Below, piece by piece: positions 25,512 to 32,792 of a stretch of DNA of 56,972 nt; position 1 is the first letter of the stretch, and each line of letters opens with the position of its first letter. The position numbers were made by a program, and so were the translations under genes. The notes under the pieces are model-generated. The model searched no databases and was not told where the DNA came from. It saw nothing but the letters and a program-made list of their open reading frames with translations. Source of the DNA: an uncultured Oscillospiraceae bacterium (lineage in GTDB: Bacteria; Bacillota; Clostridia; Oscillospirales; Oscillospiraceae); contig CALWXH010000005.1 of the NCBI GenBank assembly GCA_944385465.1, forward strand, positions 1 through 56,972. The letters run 5' to 3'.

Positions 25512-26036
25512 ATGGCAACGGCTGTGGATGAACTGCTGGACATGCTGTTCGACATGATTGATGAGGCAAAGAACGCGCCGCTGAGCAGCGAGAAGTGCAT
25601 CATTGAGCGGGACAAGGCCCTGGATCTCATTGAGGACATCAAGGCCCAGTTCCCCGTGGAGCTGGCGGAGGCCAAAAAGGTGCTCAATGCCCGCAACGAA
25701 TATGTCACCGCCGCCAAGCGGGAGGCGGAGGAGATCCGCAAGCGGGCGGAGGCGGAGGCCGAGCACCGGGTGGAAGAGGCCCAGGTGACCATCCAGGCCC
25801 GGCAGAAGGCGGGGGAGATCCTCACCCAGGCGGAGGAGAAGGCCAAGCAGGTGCGCCGGGCGGCCAACGAGTACTGCGAGGACGTGCTGCGCCGCACGGA
25901 AGAGGCCCTGGCCGATGCCCACTCCGAGATGCGCCAGGTCCACACCCGGTTCCGCGCCGCCATGGGTCCCGCCGGCGGGAGCGGCTCCGCCTCGGCCGGC
26001 AGCCGCATCTACGATGCGGAGGCAGAGGAAAACTGA
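25512..26036 (+). CDS. Coiled-coil protein of unknown function downstream of coaD
   Basis: 174 residues, with no enzyme motif. The middle (about 55-145) is a continuous charged coiled coil (EEIRKRAEAEAEHRVEEAQVTIQARQKAGEILTQAEEKAKQVRRAA), resembling the stalk of ATP synthase b/E or DivIVA-like proteins. The C-terminus is Gly/Ser-rich. There is no signal peptide or membrane span. A similar protein behind coaD is common in Clostridia, so it probably has a cellular structural role, but none is established. AAAGGA precedes the ATG, six bases after coaD. Confidence 0.8.
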   Translation: MATAVDELLDMLFDMIDEAKNAPLSSEKCIIERDKALDLIEDIKAQFPVELAEAKKVLNARNEYVTAAKREAEEIRKRAEAEAEHRVEEAQVTIQARQKAGEILTQAEEKAKQVRRAANEYCEDVLRRTEEALADAHSEMRQVHTRFRAAMGPAGGSGSASAGSRIYDAEAEEN

Positions 26037-26052
26037 ATCCGGAGCAAACGAC

Positions 26053-26086
26053 AAAGCGCCCCAGCCACGCGGCTGGGGCGCTTTTT
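26053..26086 (+). terminator. Terminator between the coiled-coil gene and the thioesterase
   Basis: AAAGCGCCCCAGCC and GGCTGGGGCGCTTT arms with a T-run on one side and an A-run on the other. It serves both converging genes. Confidence 0.92.
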
Positions 26087-26087
26087 G

Positions 26088-26567
26088 TCATACGGGGGGA
26101 TTGCGGATCTCCGCGTCCGCCTTGGTGGAGTACACGCCGGTGGCAAAGGCCAGCACCCGCTCCGGCTCCTCCGGGAGAAACAGCTGCGCCGTGAGCTGGG
26201 AGGAGGTGCGGCCGAACACGACCATGTTCGTGCGCACATGCACCGTGCGCTCCAGGGGCACGGGCCGGGTGTAATTGACCGTCATGCTGATGGTGGGGGT
26301 GCCGTGGCCGCAGAGGCTGCAACAGAGGATGCCCATGGTGCTGTCCAGCAGCACGGCGGTCATCCCGCCGTGGAGCACGTGCATGGGGTTGGACATCCAG
26401 GCCTTGGTCTCATAGGACAGCTCCAGCTGGAGACTGGGCCCGTCACACCGGACAAAGCGGGGCACCAGATCGGTGCCCGGCAGGTTCCGGTGGGAGCCTG
26501 CCAGGCGGCTTTGCATGGCCCGCTCCACCGCCTGCTGGAATTCCTGGGTCGACAGTTCTTTGTGCAT
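26088..26567 (-). CDS. PaaI-type hotdog-fold acyl-CoA thioesterase
   Basis: 159 residues. Hydrolyses acyl- or aryl-CoA thioesters in the cytosol. The key segment HVLHGGMTAVLLDSTMG (about 63-79) carries the HGG nucleophile-activation motif and the following Asp. After it come TISMTVNYTRPVPLERTVHVRTNMVVFGRTSSQLTAQLF, the long hotdog helix and strands. ATG with GGAGG nine bases upstream. Single-gene unit with its own promoter (26610-26638), facing the coaD operon. Substrate is unknown. Confidence 0.9.
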   Translation of the reverse strand: MHKELSTQEFQQAVERAMQSRLAGSHRNLPGTDLVPRFVRCDGPSLQLELSYETKAWMSNPMHVLHGGMTAVLLDSTMGILCCSLCGHGTPTISMTVNYTRPVPLERTVHVRTNMVVFGRTSSQLTAQLFLPEEPERVLAFATGVYSTKADAEIRNPPV

Positions 26568-26609
26568 GGGAAAATTCCTCCGATTTCACCGAGTTGCGAT
26601 AATGTCCGC

Positions 26610-26638
26610 ATTATATCACTAAAATTCAGGGGATACAA
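26610..26638 (-). promoter_or_regulatory. Promoter of the thioesterase gene
   Basis: Minus-strand TTGTAT (26633-26638), 17-base spacer, TATAAT (26610-26615), 43 bases upstream of the start. Confidence 0.75.
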
Positions 26639-26718
26639 GGTGCGGAAGGGAGAAAATGGCCCCCATGACGGAGGGGGGCATGTGAAAATGTGCGGAGAGA
26701 ATCCTGTGAAACTACCCC

Positions 26719-26747
26719 TTGACTTTTGCGCTTAAAAGCGTTAAACT
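26719..26747 (+). promoter_or_regulatory. Promoter of the aroF-tyrA leader
   Basis: TTGACT (26719-26724), 17-base spacer, TAAACT (26742-26747). Transcription would start near 26754, giving a leader of about 185 bases before aroF. Confidence 0.75.
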
Positions 26748-26772
26748 ACCAGAAACGGAAGGAGGTGCGCGC

Positions 26773-26838
26773 ATGGCACAGGTCCGGTTCGGGTATGCAT
26801 ACGGGTATTACCGCTATTGCGATAGCGGCCCTTTGTGA
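26773..26838 (+). CDS. Tyrosine-rich leader peptide (attenuator peptide)
   Basis: 21 codons, ATG 26773 to TGA 26836-26838, preceded by AAGGAGGTG at ideal spacing. The peptide reads MAQVRFGYAYGYYRYCDSGPL: five Tyr and one Phe within ten residues. The Tyr codons begin at 26794, 26800, 26806, 26809 and 26815. A run of codons for the end product, a good ribosome site and a following terminator upstream of aroF and tyrA are the defining parts of ribosome-mediated attenuation. Stalling at Tyr codons when charged tRNA-Tyr is scarce should raise aroF-tyrA transcription. This is inferred from sequence only. Confidence 0.85.
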   Translation: MAQVRFGYAYGYYRYCDSGPL

Positions 26839-26911
26839 TGCCCTGAAACGGTTTGCCATGAGACGCGCGGGATGTGTGCGGCTGCCATTTGGGGCGGCCG
26901 CCTTTTGTTTT
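26811..26911 (+). promoter_or_regulatory. Transcription attenuator of aroF-tyrA
   Basis: Hairpin 1 (CCGCTAT/ATAGCGG, 26811-26828) overlaps the last Tyr codon. The terminator stem is 26878-26886 with 26893-26901 (one G-U pair), followed by CTTTTGTTTT to 26911. A competing helix is possible between GCGGCC (26825-26830) and GGCTGC (26880-26885). A ribosome stalled on the Tyr codons would break hairpin 1 and free 26825-26830 to pair with the terminator arm, allowing read-through; a ribosome reaching the stop at 26838 would cover 26825-26830 and let the terminator form. Confidence 0.7.
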
Positions 26912-26939
26912 GCGGAAAAATCCAAGGGAGGACAGCAAG

Positions 26940-27956
26940 ATGGTCGTAGTGATGAAGCAGGGGTTTTCCCAGGCGCAGATGGACGAGGTAAAGCGGGCCA
27001 TGGAGGCCGGCGGCGTGCGAGTGATGGTGTCCCGGGGGGCCCACACCACCATCCTGGGGGCCGAGGGAGATACCGGCGGGCTGGATCAGGAGCAGCTGGG
27101 GCAGCTGCCCGGCGTGGAGCGTGTGATGCGGGTGAGCGAGCCCTACAAGAAGGCCAACCGGAAGTTCCACCCGGACGACTCGGTGATCCACCTGGGCGGC
27201 GGCGTACAGGTGGGGGGACGGAAGCTGGCGGTGATCGCCGGCCCCTGCTCGGTGGAGAGCCGGGAGCAGATAATCGGCGTGGCCGGGGCCGTCCAGACCG
27301 CCGGAGCGGCGGCCCTGCGGGGGGGCGCCTACAAGCCCCGTACCTCCCCCTACGCCTTCCAGGGCAAGGGAGAGGAGGGTATCCGGCTGCTCCGGGAGGC
27401 CCGGCAGGCCACCGGCCTGCCCATCGTCACCGAGCTGATGAGCTCCGACCAGCTGCCCCTGTTTGAAGAGGGGGTGGACGTGATCCAGATCGGTGCCCGG
27501 AACATGCAGAACTTTGACCTGCTGAAAAAGGTGGGGCGCACCCGCAAGCCCATCCTCCTCAAGCGGGGGCTGTCGGCCACCATCGAGGAGTGGCTGATGA
27601 GCGCGGAGTACGTCATGAGCGAGGGCAACCCCAACGTCATCCTGTGCGAGCGGGGCATCCGCACCTTTGAGACCTACACCCGCAACACCCTGGACCTGTC
27701 GGCGGTGCTGGCGGTCAAGCAGCTCAGCCATCTGCCGGTGGTGGTGGACCCCTCCCACGCCTGCGGCCGGGCCTGGATGGTGGAGGGGATGGCGGTGGCG
27801 GCGGTGGCCGCCGGGGCGGACGGGCTGCTCATCGAGGTGCACAACGATCCCCCCAACGCCCTGTGCGACGGGCAGCAGTCCCTGACGCCGGAACAGTTTG
27901 CCGCCCTGATGGACAAGGTGCGTGCCGTGGCCCACTGCGTGGGCCGGGAGGTGTGA
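26940..27956 (+). CDS. aroF: 3-deoxy-7-phosphoheptulonate (DAHP) synthase, AroF/type I-beta
   Basis: 338 residues. First step of the shikimate pathway, condensing phosphoenolpyruvate and erythrose-4-phosphate. An N-terminal ferredoxin-like regulatory domain (about 1-70, MVVVMKQGFSQAQMDEVKRAM..) precedes the barrel. Visible active-site motifs: AGPCSVES (about 97-104), GGAYKPRTSPYAFQG, ILLKRGLSATIEEWL, ERGIRTFE and DPSHACGR. The ATG at 26940 follows GGGAGGACAG. It is first in an operon with tyrA behind a Tyr-codon attenuator, so this isozyme is probably the tyrosine-responsive one. Confidence 0.95.
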   Translation: MVVVMKQGFSQAQMDEVKRAMEAGGVRVMVSRGAHTTILGAEGDTGGLDQEQLGQLPGVERVMRVSEPYKKANRKFHPDDSVIHLGGGVQVGGRKLAVIAGPCSVESREQIIGVAGAVQTAGAAALRGGAYKPRTSPYAFQGKGEEGIRLLREARQATGLPIVTELMSSDQLPLFEEGVDVIQIGARNMQNFDLLKKVGRTRKPILLKRGLSATIEEWLMSAEYVMSEGNPNVILCERGIRTFETYTRNTLDLSAVLAVKQLSHLPVVVDPSHACGRAWMVEGMAVAAVAAGADGLLIEVHNDPPNALCDGQQSLTPEQFAALMDKVRAVAHCVGREV

Positions 27957-27959
27957 GAG

Positions 27960-28841
27960 ATGGACAGACAGAGACAGATTCTGGTGGTGGGCCTGGGCCT
28001 CATCGGCGGCTCCCTGGCCCTGGCATTGCAGGGCTTTGAGGACTACCTGGTGGTGGGGGGTGTGCGATCCCGGAGCACCTACCAAAAGGCGGTGGAGCGC
28101 CGGGTGGCCCAGAAGGTCACCTTCCACCCGGAGGAGGAGCTGGAAAAGTCGGACGTGGTCATCCTGTGCCAGGACCCCCAGGGCATCATGGACTTCCTCC
28201 GGGACCACCGGGAGAAGTTCCGGCCGGGCAGCCTGGTGCTGGATGTGTGCGGCATCAAGACCGCCATCATGGAGGCGGCCGACTGCCTGCCCGAGGGGGT
28301 GGACTTCATCGGCTGCCACCCCATGGCGGGCAAGGAGGTGTCCGGCATTGACCACGCCGAGGCCACCCTCTTCCGCAACACCCACTTCATCATCACCCCC
28401 CGGGCGGACAGCACGCCGGAACACCTGGAACTGCTCTCCCGCATGGCGGCCCACTGCCAGTTCCGGGACGTGGTGAGCACTACCTGCGCCCGCCACGACG
28501 GGATGATCGCCTACACCAGCCAGCTCATGCACGTCATCGCCCTGTCGGTGTGCGACAGCGAGCAGCTGTTCACCTGCATGGGCTTTGAGGGGGGCTCCTT
28601 CCGGGACTGCACCCGGGTGGCCGCCCTGGACGTGCCGCTGTGGACCCAGCTGTTCACCCTCAACGCCCCCGCCCTCACCCGGGTGGTGGAGGAGCTGGAG
28701 GGCCGGCTGCGCGCCTACCGCCAGGCCATCGCCGCCGGCGACCGGGAGGCGCTGGCGGCCATGCTGGAGCACGCCGCCGGCCGCAAGAAGCAGCGCAACT
28801 TCGAGCAGGCCCGGGGGGACGACGTTCACGTCGGGTTTTGA
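27960..28841 (+). CDS. tyrA: Prephenate dehydrogenase
   Basis: 293 residues. Oxidative decarboxylation of prephenate to 4-hydroxyphenylpyruvate on the tyrosine branch. N-terminal NAD-binding Rossmann motif VVGLGLIGGSLALAL (about 9-23), then VLDVCGIKTAIMEAA and FIGCHPMAGKEVSGIDHAEATLF with the catalytic His (about 118). The all-helical C-terminal domain follows; no ACT domain and no chorismate mutase fusion is seen. It starts three bases after aroF. The absence of a feedback domain here fits control by attenuation upstream. Confidence 0.95.
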   Translation: MDRQRQILVVGLGLIGGSLALALQGFEDYLVVGGVRSRSTYQKAVERRVAQKVTFHPEEELEKSDVVILCQDPQGIMDFLRDHREKFRPGSLVLDVCGIKTAIMEAADCLPEGVDFIGCHPMAGKEVSGIDHAEATLFRNTHFIITPRADSTPEHLELLSRMAAHCQFRDVVSTTCARHDGMIAYTSQLMHVIALSVCDSEQLFTCMGFEGGSFRDCTRVAALDVPLWTQLFTLNAPALTRVVEELEGRLRAYRQAIAAGDREALAAMLEHAAGRKKQRNFEQARGDDVHVGF

Positions 28842-28864
28842 GGAAAAATTTAAAGAATCTTTAT

Positions 28865-28893
28865 TTGACGGGAGGGAACCGGGGTGTTAGACT
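28865..28893 (+). promoter_or_regulatory. Promoter of the AI-2E family permease gene
   Basis: TTGACG (28865-28870), 17-base spacer, TAGACT (28888-28893), 57 bases upstream of the ATG at 28950. Confidence 0.7.
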
Positions 28894-28949
28894 GTTGATA
28901 ACGCCTGGGGGACTCAGCCTATTTCAGACCGGGCGGGGTGGAGGCCTGT

Positions 28950-30137
28950 ATGGATAAGAAGTTGTTCAAACAGCTGATCTTGCTGATCACCTTTTCCGTG
29001 GTGCTGGTGGCGTTCCTGGTGAAGCTGGACGCGGTGGGCAGCTGGGTCAGCCGGATGCTGGGCGCCTTTGCCCCGCTGTTTATCGGCATTGCCATCGCCT
29101 TTGTGCTCCACCGGCCCTGCAATTTCTTTGCCCGGATCTATGAGGCCCATCTGCCGGGGAGGGGCAAGCGGGCCGCCCGGGGGCTGGCGGTGGCCACCTC
29201 CTATGTGATCCTGCTGGCGGTCATCGCCGTGCTCATCGCCCTGGTGGTGCCCGAGATCATCAAGAGCCTGGAAAACTTCGTGAGCAATATGAACACCTAC
29301 GGCTCCAACTTCCAGGGGCTCATCGACTTCGTGGTGGAGGAGTTCCAGCTGGACGCCCTGGCCGACCTGAACTTCACCGGGGCCATTGACGACCTCAACA
29401 GCGTGCTCTCCCAGCTGCTGGAGGTGCTCAGGGACGCGCTGCCCCACCTGATCTCCGCCACCAGCGTGGTGGTGCAGGGGGTGATCACCGGGGTGCTGGC
29501 TGTGGTCTTCTCGGTGTATATGCTCTATGGCGCGCCCAAGCTGCTCTCCCAGTGCCGGCGGCTGGCCGTGACCTATCTGCCCCGGCGGGTGCGGGACCCC
29601 TTCCTCTCGGTGGTGCGGCTGACGGCGGACACCTTTACCCGGTATGTCACCGGCCAGGTCACCGAGGCGTGCATCCTGGGCTGCCTGTGCTTTGTGGGCA
29701 TGTGCATCTTCCGCTTTGACTACGCCCCCCTCATCTCCATTATCATCGGGGTGTCCGCCCTGATCCCGGTGGCGGGGGCCTATATCGGGGCCATTGTGGC
29801 CGTTGTGCTGCTGGTGCTCATCGACCCCATTCAGGCCCTGCTGTTCCTGATTTTCCTGGTGGTGCTCCAGCAGCTGGAGGGCAACCTCATCTACCCCAAG
29901 GTGGTGGGTACCAGCATCGGGCTGCCCGGCGTGTGGGTGCTGGCGGCGGTGACGGTGGGCAGCGTGCTCATGGGGTTTTTGGGGCTGGTCATCAGCGTGC
30001 CCATTACGGCGGTGATCTACACCCTGCTGCAGCGCGACCTGCGCGCCCGGGCGGCGGGAAAGAAGAAAACGGTATCCCAGCTTGCCGAGCCGTCCGATGG
30101 GGAGGATTCCCCCGGGGAACAGGGGAAAAAAGAGTGA
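28950..30137 (+). CDS. AI-2E family transporter (PF01594)
   Basis: 395 residues with eight or so membrane segments. The family contains TqsA-like exporters and Na+/H+ antiporter-like proteins; substrate cannot be fixed. Typical paired N-terminal spans (ILLITFSVVLVAFLV, MLGAFAPLFIGIAIAFVLHRP), a soluble middle region (about 90-170) and a C-terminal block PLISIIIGVSALIPVAGAYIGAIVAVVLLVL with QQLEGNLIYPKVVGTSIGLP, the family signature. The tail is charged. The ATG at 28950 is chosen for the GTGGAGG upstream. It ends just before the yabP promoter region. Confidence 0.9.
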   Translation: MDKKLFKQLILLITFSVVLVAFLVKLDAVGSWVSRMLGAFAPLFIGIAIAFVLHRPCNFFARIYEAHLPGRGKRAARGLAVATSYVILLAVIAVLIALVVPEIIKSLENFVSNMNTYGSNFQGLIDFVVEEFQLDALADLNFTGAIDDLNSVLSQLLEVLRDALPHLISATSVVVQGVITGVLAVVFSVYMLYGAPKLLSQCRRLAVTYLPRRVRDPFLSVVRLTADTFTRYVTGQVTEACILGCLCFVGMCIFRFDYAPLISIIIGVSALIPVAGAYIGAIVAVVLLVLIDPIQALLFLIFLVVLQQLEGNLIYPKVVGTSIGLPGVWVLAAVTVGSVLMGFLGLVISVPITAVIYTLLQRDLRARAAGKKKTVSQLAEPSDGEDSPGEQGKKE

Positions 30138-30163
30138 TATTATCCGGACAAACTCCATAGGAT
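30137..30163 (+). promoter_or_regulatory. Possible SigE promoter of yabP-yabQ
   Basis: ATATT (30137-30141), 14-base spacer, CATAGGAT (30156-30163), resembling the mother-cell SigE consensus (ATATT, then CATAnnnT). It is 37 bases before the yabP start, as expected for a SigE-controlled sporulation pair. Confidence 0.5.
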
Positions 30164-30199
30164 GGAGACAAGACCATCTACAGGAAGGAGTTGTCCGCA

Positions 30200-30481
30200 A
30201 TGGGTTATGAGAATGGGATCGGAGCGCCCCACCATGTGGCGCTGGAGGAGCGGCGCAGCCTGACCGTGTCCGGCGTGGAGGATGTGGAGCGGTTTGACGA
30301 GAATGCCATCGTCCTGTCCACCTCCCAGGGAACCATGGTGGTGTCCGGCAGCCAGCTGCACATCGAAAAACTGTCCCTGGACGGCGGGGATCTGAAGGTG
30401 GAGGGAGAGATTGACGCCATCTCCTACGAGGAGGACCAGCGCGCCGGTCGGGGCGGATTCTTCTCCCGGCTGCTGCGCTGA
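30200..30481 (+). CDS. yabP: Sporulation protein YabP
   Basis: 93 residues, same family as YqfC. Made in the mother cell during sporulation. Visible pattern HHVALEERRSLTVSGVEDVERFDENAIVLSTSQGTMVVSGSQLHIEKLSLDGGDLKVEGEIDAISYEE, the diagnostic YabP core. The ATG at 30200 has AAGGAG at nine to ten bases; a TTG at 30191 is less likely. yabQ begins five bases after its stop. The order yabP-yabQ-divIC-yabR matches Bacillus and many Clostridia. Confidence 0.92.
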   Translation: MGYENGIGAPHHVALEERRSLTVSGVEDVERFDENAIVLSTSQGTMVVSGSQLHIEKLSLDGGDLKVEGEIDAISYEEDQRAGRGGFFSRLLR

Positions 30482-30485
30482 ATCC

Positions 30486-30989
30486 ATGGGAGTGGACATC
30501 CCGACCCAGGCCGCTCTGTTCGGGCAGGGCGTTCTGCTGGGGGCCCTGCTGGGGCTGGTGTATGATGTCATGCGGGCGGCCCGCCGCGCCACAGGGTGCC
30601 GGTGGCTGGCGTTTCTGCTGGACCTGGCGTTCTGGATCGGGACCACGTGGACCCTGTTCCTGTTTGCCCTGGTCCGGGGGGATGGGCGGATCCAGGTTTT
30701 TTACCTGGTGGCACTGGCCTTGGGGGGCGGGGGATACCTGCTCACCCTGAGCCGACTGACGATGCCGGTTTTCCTGGGCATGTTCCGGCTGCTGGGCCGT
30801 CTGTGGAGGCTTTTCACCACCCCGATCCGGGCCGCGGGCCGCGGCGCAAAAAAATTTTCAGAAAAACGAAAAAAACACTTTCAAAATTGGCTGGCATGGT
30901 ATAAAATAAACGTGCTATACAATTCAGCGGGCGACAGAGGAAAGGAGCGTGCCGACCATGAAGGTAAAACGGGCGGGATTGGGCACTAA
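30486..30989 (+). CDS. yabQ: Spore cortex biosynthesis protein YabQ
   Basis: 167 residues. Membrane protein needed for spore cortex formation. It starts QAALFGQGVLLGALLGLVYDVMRAARR, then four hydrophobic segments (LAFLLDLAFWIGTTWTLFLFAL, VFYLVALALGGGGYLLTL and a TMPVFLGMFRLLGRL segment), and ends in a basic tail. No clear ribosome site before the ATG at 30486; it probably relies on coupling to yabP, whose stop is five bases upstream. The 3' end overlaps divIC by 32 bases. Confidence 0.88.
   Translation: MGVDIPTQAALFGQGVLLGALLGLVYDVMRAARRATGCRWLAFLLDLAFWIGTTWTLFLFALVRGDGRIQVFYLVALALGGGGYLLTLSRLTMPVFLGMFRLLGRLWRLFTTPIRAAGRGAKKFSEKRKKHFQNWLAWYKINVLYNSAGDRGKERADHEGKTGGIGH
30913..30921 (+). promoter_or_regulatory. 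Possible vegetative promoter of divIC
   Basis: TGC plus TATACA (30916-30921), an extended -10 inside the AT-rich end of yabQ, 37 bases before the divIC ATG. It would separate constitutive divIC-yabR expression from sporulation-specific yabPQ. Confidence 0.4.
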
Positions 30990-31236
30990 ATTGCTGGTGC
31001 TGGTTTTGCTGGCCGCCGCGGTGATCGCGCTGCTTTCCCTGCAGTCCCAGCTGCGTCAGGCCCAGGCGGACCGGGATGTGCTCAGCGCCCAGGTGCAGGA
31101 GCAGGAAGAGATCAACGCCGCGCTGGCTGACGACATTGCCAACAGTGATGACCCGGAGTATCTGGCCAACATCGCCAGGATCAAGCTGGGTCTGCTGAAG
31201 CCGGACGAAATCGAGTTTGTCGATACGTCCCATTAA
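30958..31236 (+). CDS. divIC: Septum formation initiator, DivIC/FtsB type
   Basis: 92 residues. Bitopic division protein that links FtsL and DivIB/FtsQ. Short basic cytoplasmic N-terminus (MKVKRAGLGTK), one membrane span (LLVLVLLAAAVIALLSL, about 12-28), then an extracellular coiled coil (QSQLRQAQADRDVLSAQVQEQEEINAAL) and the conserved C-terminal PEYLANIARIKLGLLKPDEIEF. The ATG at 30958 is ten bases after AAAGGAG. Position after yabQ is the conserved Firmicutes location. Confidence 0.92.
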   Translation: MKVKRAGLGTKLLVLVLLAAAVIALLSLQSQLRQAQADRDVLSAQVQEQEEINAALADDIANSDDPEYLANIARIKLGLLKPDEIEFVDTSH

Positions 31237-31271
31237 ATGAAAACGCACAGGGAGAGGGAACAAAGAGATCT

Positions 31272-31736
31272 ATGGGGTTTGAAGTTGGTTCTATTCTGGA
31301 AGGAAAGGTGAGTGGGATCACCAAATTTGGCGCCTTCGTGACACTGCCGGAAAATCGCTCCGGTCTGGTACATATTTCGGAGATCGCCTACTCGTATGTC
31401 AATGATGTTCACGACCATCTCACGGAAGGCCAGACGGTGACCGTGAAGGTGATCGGCATCGACGAGAACAATCGCATCAATCTGTCCATCAAGCAGGCGT
31501 TGCCTCAGCCGCCCCGCCAGGAGCGGGGGCCTGGCCGCCGGCCCGCGGGTGGCCAGGGCATGGAGCGCCGTCCCATGAACCGGCGGCCCGCCCCTGTGTT
31601 CCAGGGGGAGGCGGTGCAGCCTAAGGGGCCGGCCAGCTTTGAGGACCAGCTCAAACAATTTATGGCCAGCTCTGACAGCAAGCTGTCTGAGCTGCACATG
31701 ACCGAGAAGCGCGGCAGCCGCCGCGGCAGACGGTAA
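31272..31736 (+). CDS. yabR: S1 RNA-binding domain protein YabR
   Basis: 154 residues. An N-terminal S1 domain (about 1-75: GSILEGKVSGITKFGAFVTLPENRSGLVHISEIAYSYVNDVHDHLTEGQTVTVKVIGIDENNRINLSIKQA), similar to those of polynucleotide phosphorylase and YugI. It is followed by a Pro/Arg/Gly-rich low-complexity linker and a short C-terminal conserved segment (SFEDQLKQFMASSDSKLSELHMTEKR). Probably binds RNA or ribosomes. It lies 35 bases after divIC and is ended by a strong terminator. Confidence 0.92.
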   Translation: MGFEVGSILEGKVSGITKFGAFVTLPENRSGLVHISEIAYSYVNDVHDHLTEGQTVTVKVIGIDENNRINLSIKQALPQPPRQERGPGRRPAGGQGMERRPMNRRPAPVFQGEAVQPKGPASFEDQLKQFMASSDSKLSELHMTEKRGSRRGRR

Positions 31737-31742
31737 GAGCCG

Positions 31743-31771
31743 AAAGGGCGGGCGTGAGCCCGCCCTTTTTT
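31743..31771 (+). terminator. Terminator after yabR
   Basis: AAAGGGCGGGC and GCCCGCCCTTT arms around GTGA, followed by a T-run, directly after the yabR stop. Confidence 0.93.
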
Positions 31772-31779
31772 GCAGGCTT

Positions 31780-32620
31780 GCGCCCCCTCGCCTTTTGCCG
31801 GAAAGTGCCGGCAGGCACTATGGGTTGCCGGTTCCCGCACCGGCGGGCGGTAACGCACCACGGATGGTGCGTCTCAGGTTTCGCCCAGGGCGAGTTCCTT
31901 TTGGCACGGGCCAAAAGGAACCAAAAGCCCGCTCTTTTTCAGATAGGAGCGATGAGATAGGAGAGATTCCGTCTGGATTCCTCTGCCTCTTTGCCGGAGG
32001 GTTCCGGCAAGCTCTCAAGATTGCCGGTTCCCGCACCGGCGGGCGGGGTACTTTCTCTTGCACCAGAGAAAGTACCCAAAGAGCGTGTCCAGGGGGAGGA
32101 CCCCCTGGATACCCCCCGCTCAGTTGGGGTGCGCTCCTCTCTTTCCGGCGTCCGTCATCGACACGTATCCCACGCACGGCGGCCTCCGGCCTTTTGCCGA
32201 CTTGACTTGCCGCGCTTCGGCGCCGCCTATGGGCGCCTGGTGCGGGCGAACAGACTGGGGGGGGCTTGCGCTCTAACGGCGCACACACCGAAGTGCCCTG
32301 CCAGTTTAGGCGCCTATCCTGGGCCGCAGGCACCAAAGCATAAGGTCGCACAAGGCCGTAGGCCGCCGGAGGAACCGGCGCAACCGCGGGTTTCGGATGC
32401 CGGAAAGAGAAGCAGGGAGGTCTGCTGAACAGGGGGGGATACCCAAGGGGGGTACGCCCCCCTTCGGGCGCGCTTTTGGTGACTTTTCTCGCGTAAGAAA
32501 AGTCACCCCAGCGGAGCGTCGCTCCCGCCGCCCGCAGGCGGCAAAATTCTCTTTGCCTGCTTTCTGCGCGGGCAGAAAGAAACTCGCCCTGGGGGCGAAC
32601 CCCCAAAATCTATGGCTCAG
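31780..32620 (-). repeat. Palindrome-bounded intergenic repeat, copy R2 (chimeric)
   Basis: About 840 bases between yabR and the amidohydrolase. It has three boundary palindromes: AGTTCCTTTTGGC..GCCAAAAGGAACC (31893-31922), GGTACTTTCTC..GAGAAAGTACC (32047-32076) and GGTGACTTTTC..GAAAAGTCACC (32478-32507). The core (about 32180-32400) is in the opposite orientation to R1 and R3, but the CTCAGTTG..CTTTCCGGCGTCC head module occurs on the left in forward orientation and again, as a degraded reverse copy, on the right. It therefore seems to be two head halves joined around one core. No conserved reading frame. Confidence 0.75.
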
Positions 32621-32792
32621 GCGCTTCTATATAAAAAGCGGCGCCTCCCCGGCATGGCCGGGAAAGCGCCAAAGGTTTTGTCGCGCGGGAGAATGGAATG
32701 ACCGCATGGGCCAGGCGCCCATGCCGCGGCTTCAACCGCAGCTTCATGATACCACAGCCGGAAGAAAAACTTTGTCGGAAGGTGGGAGGATT

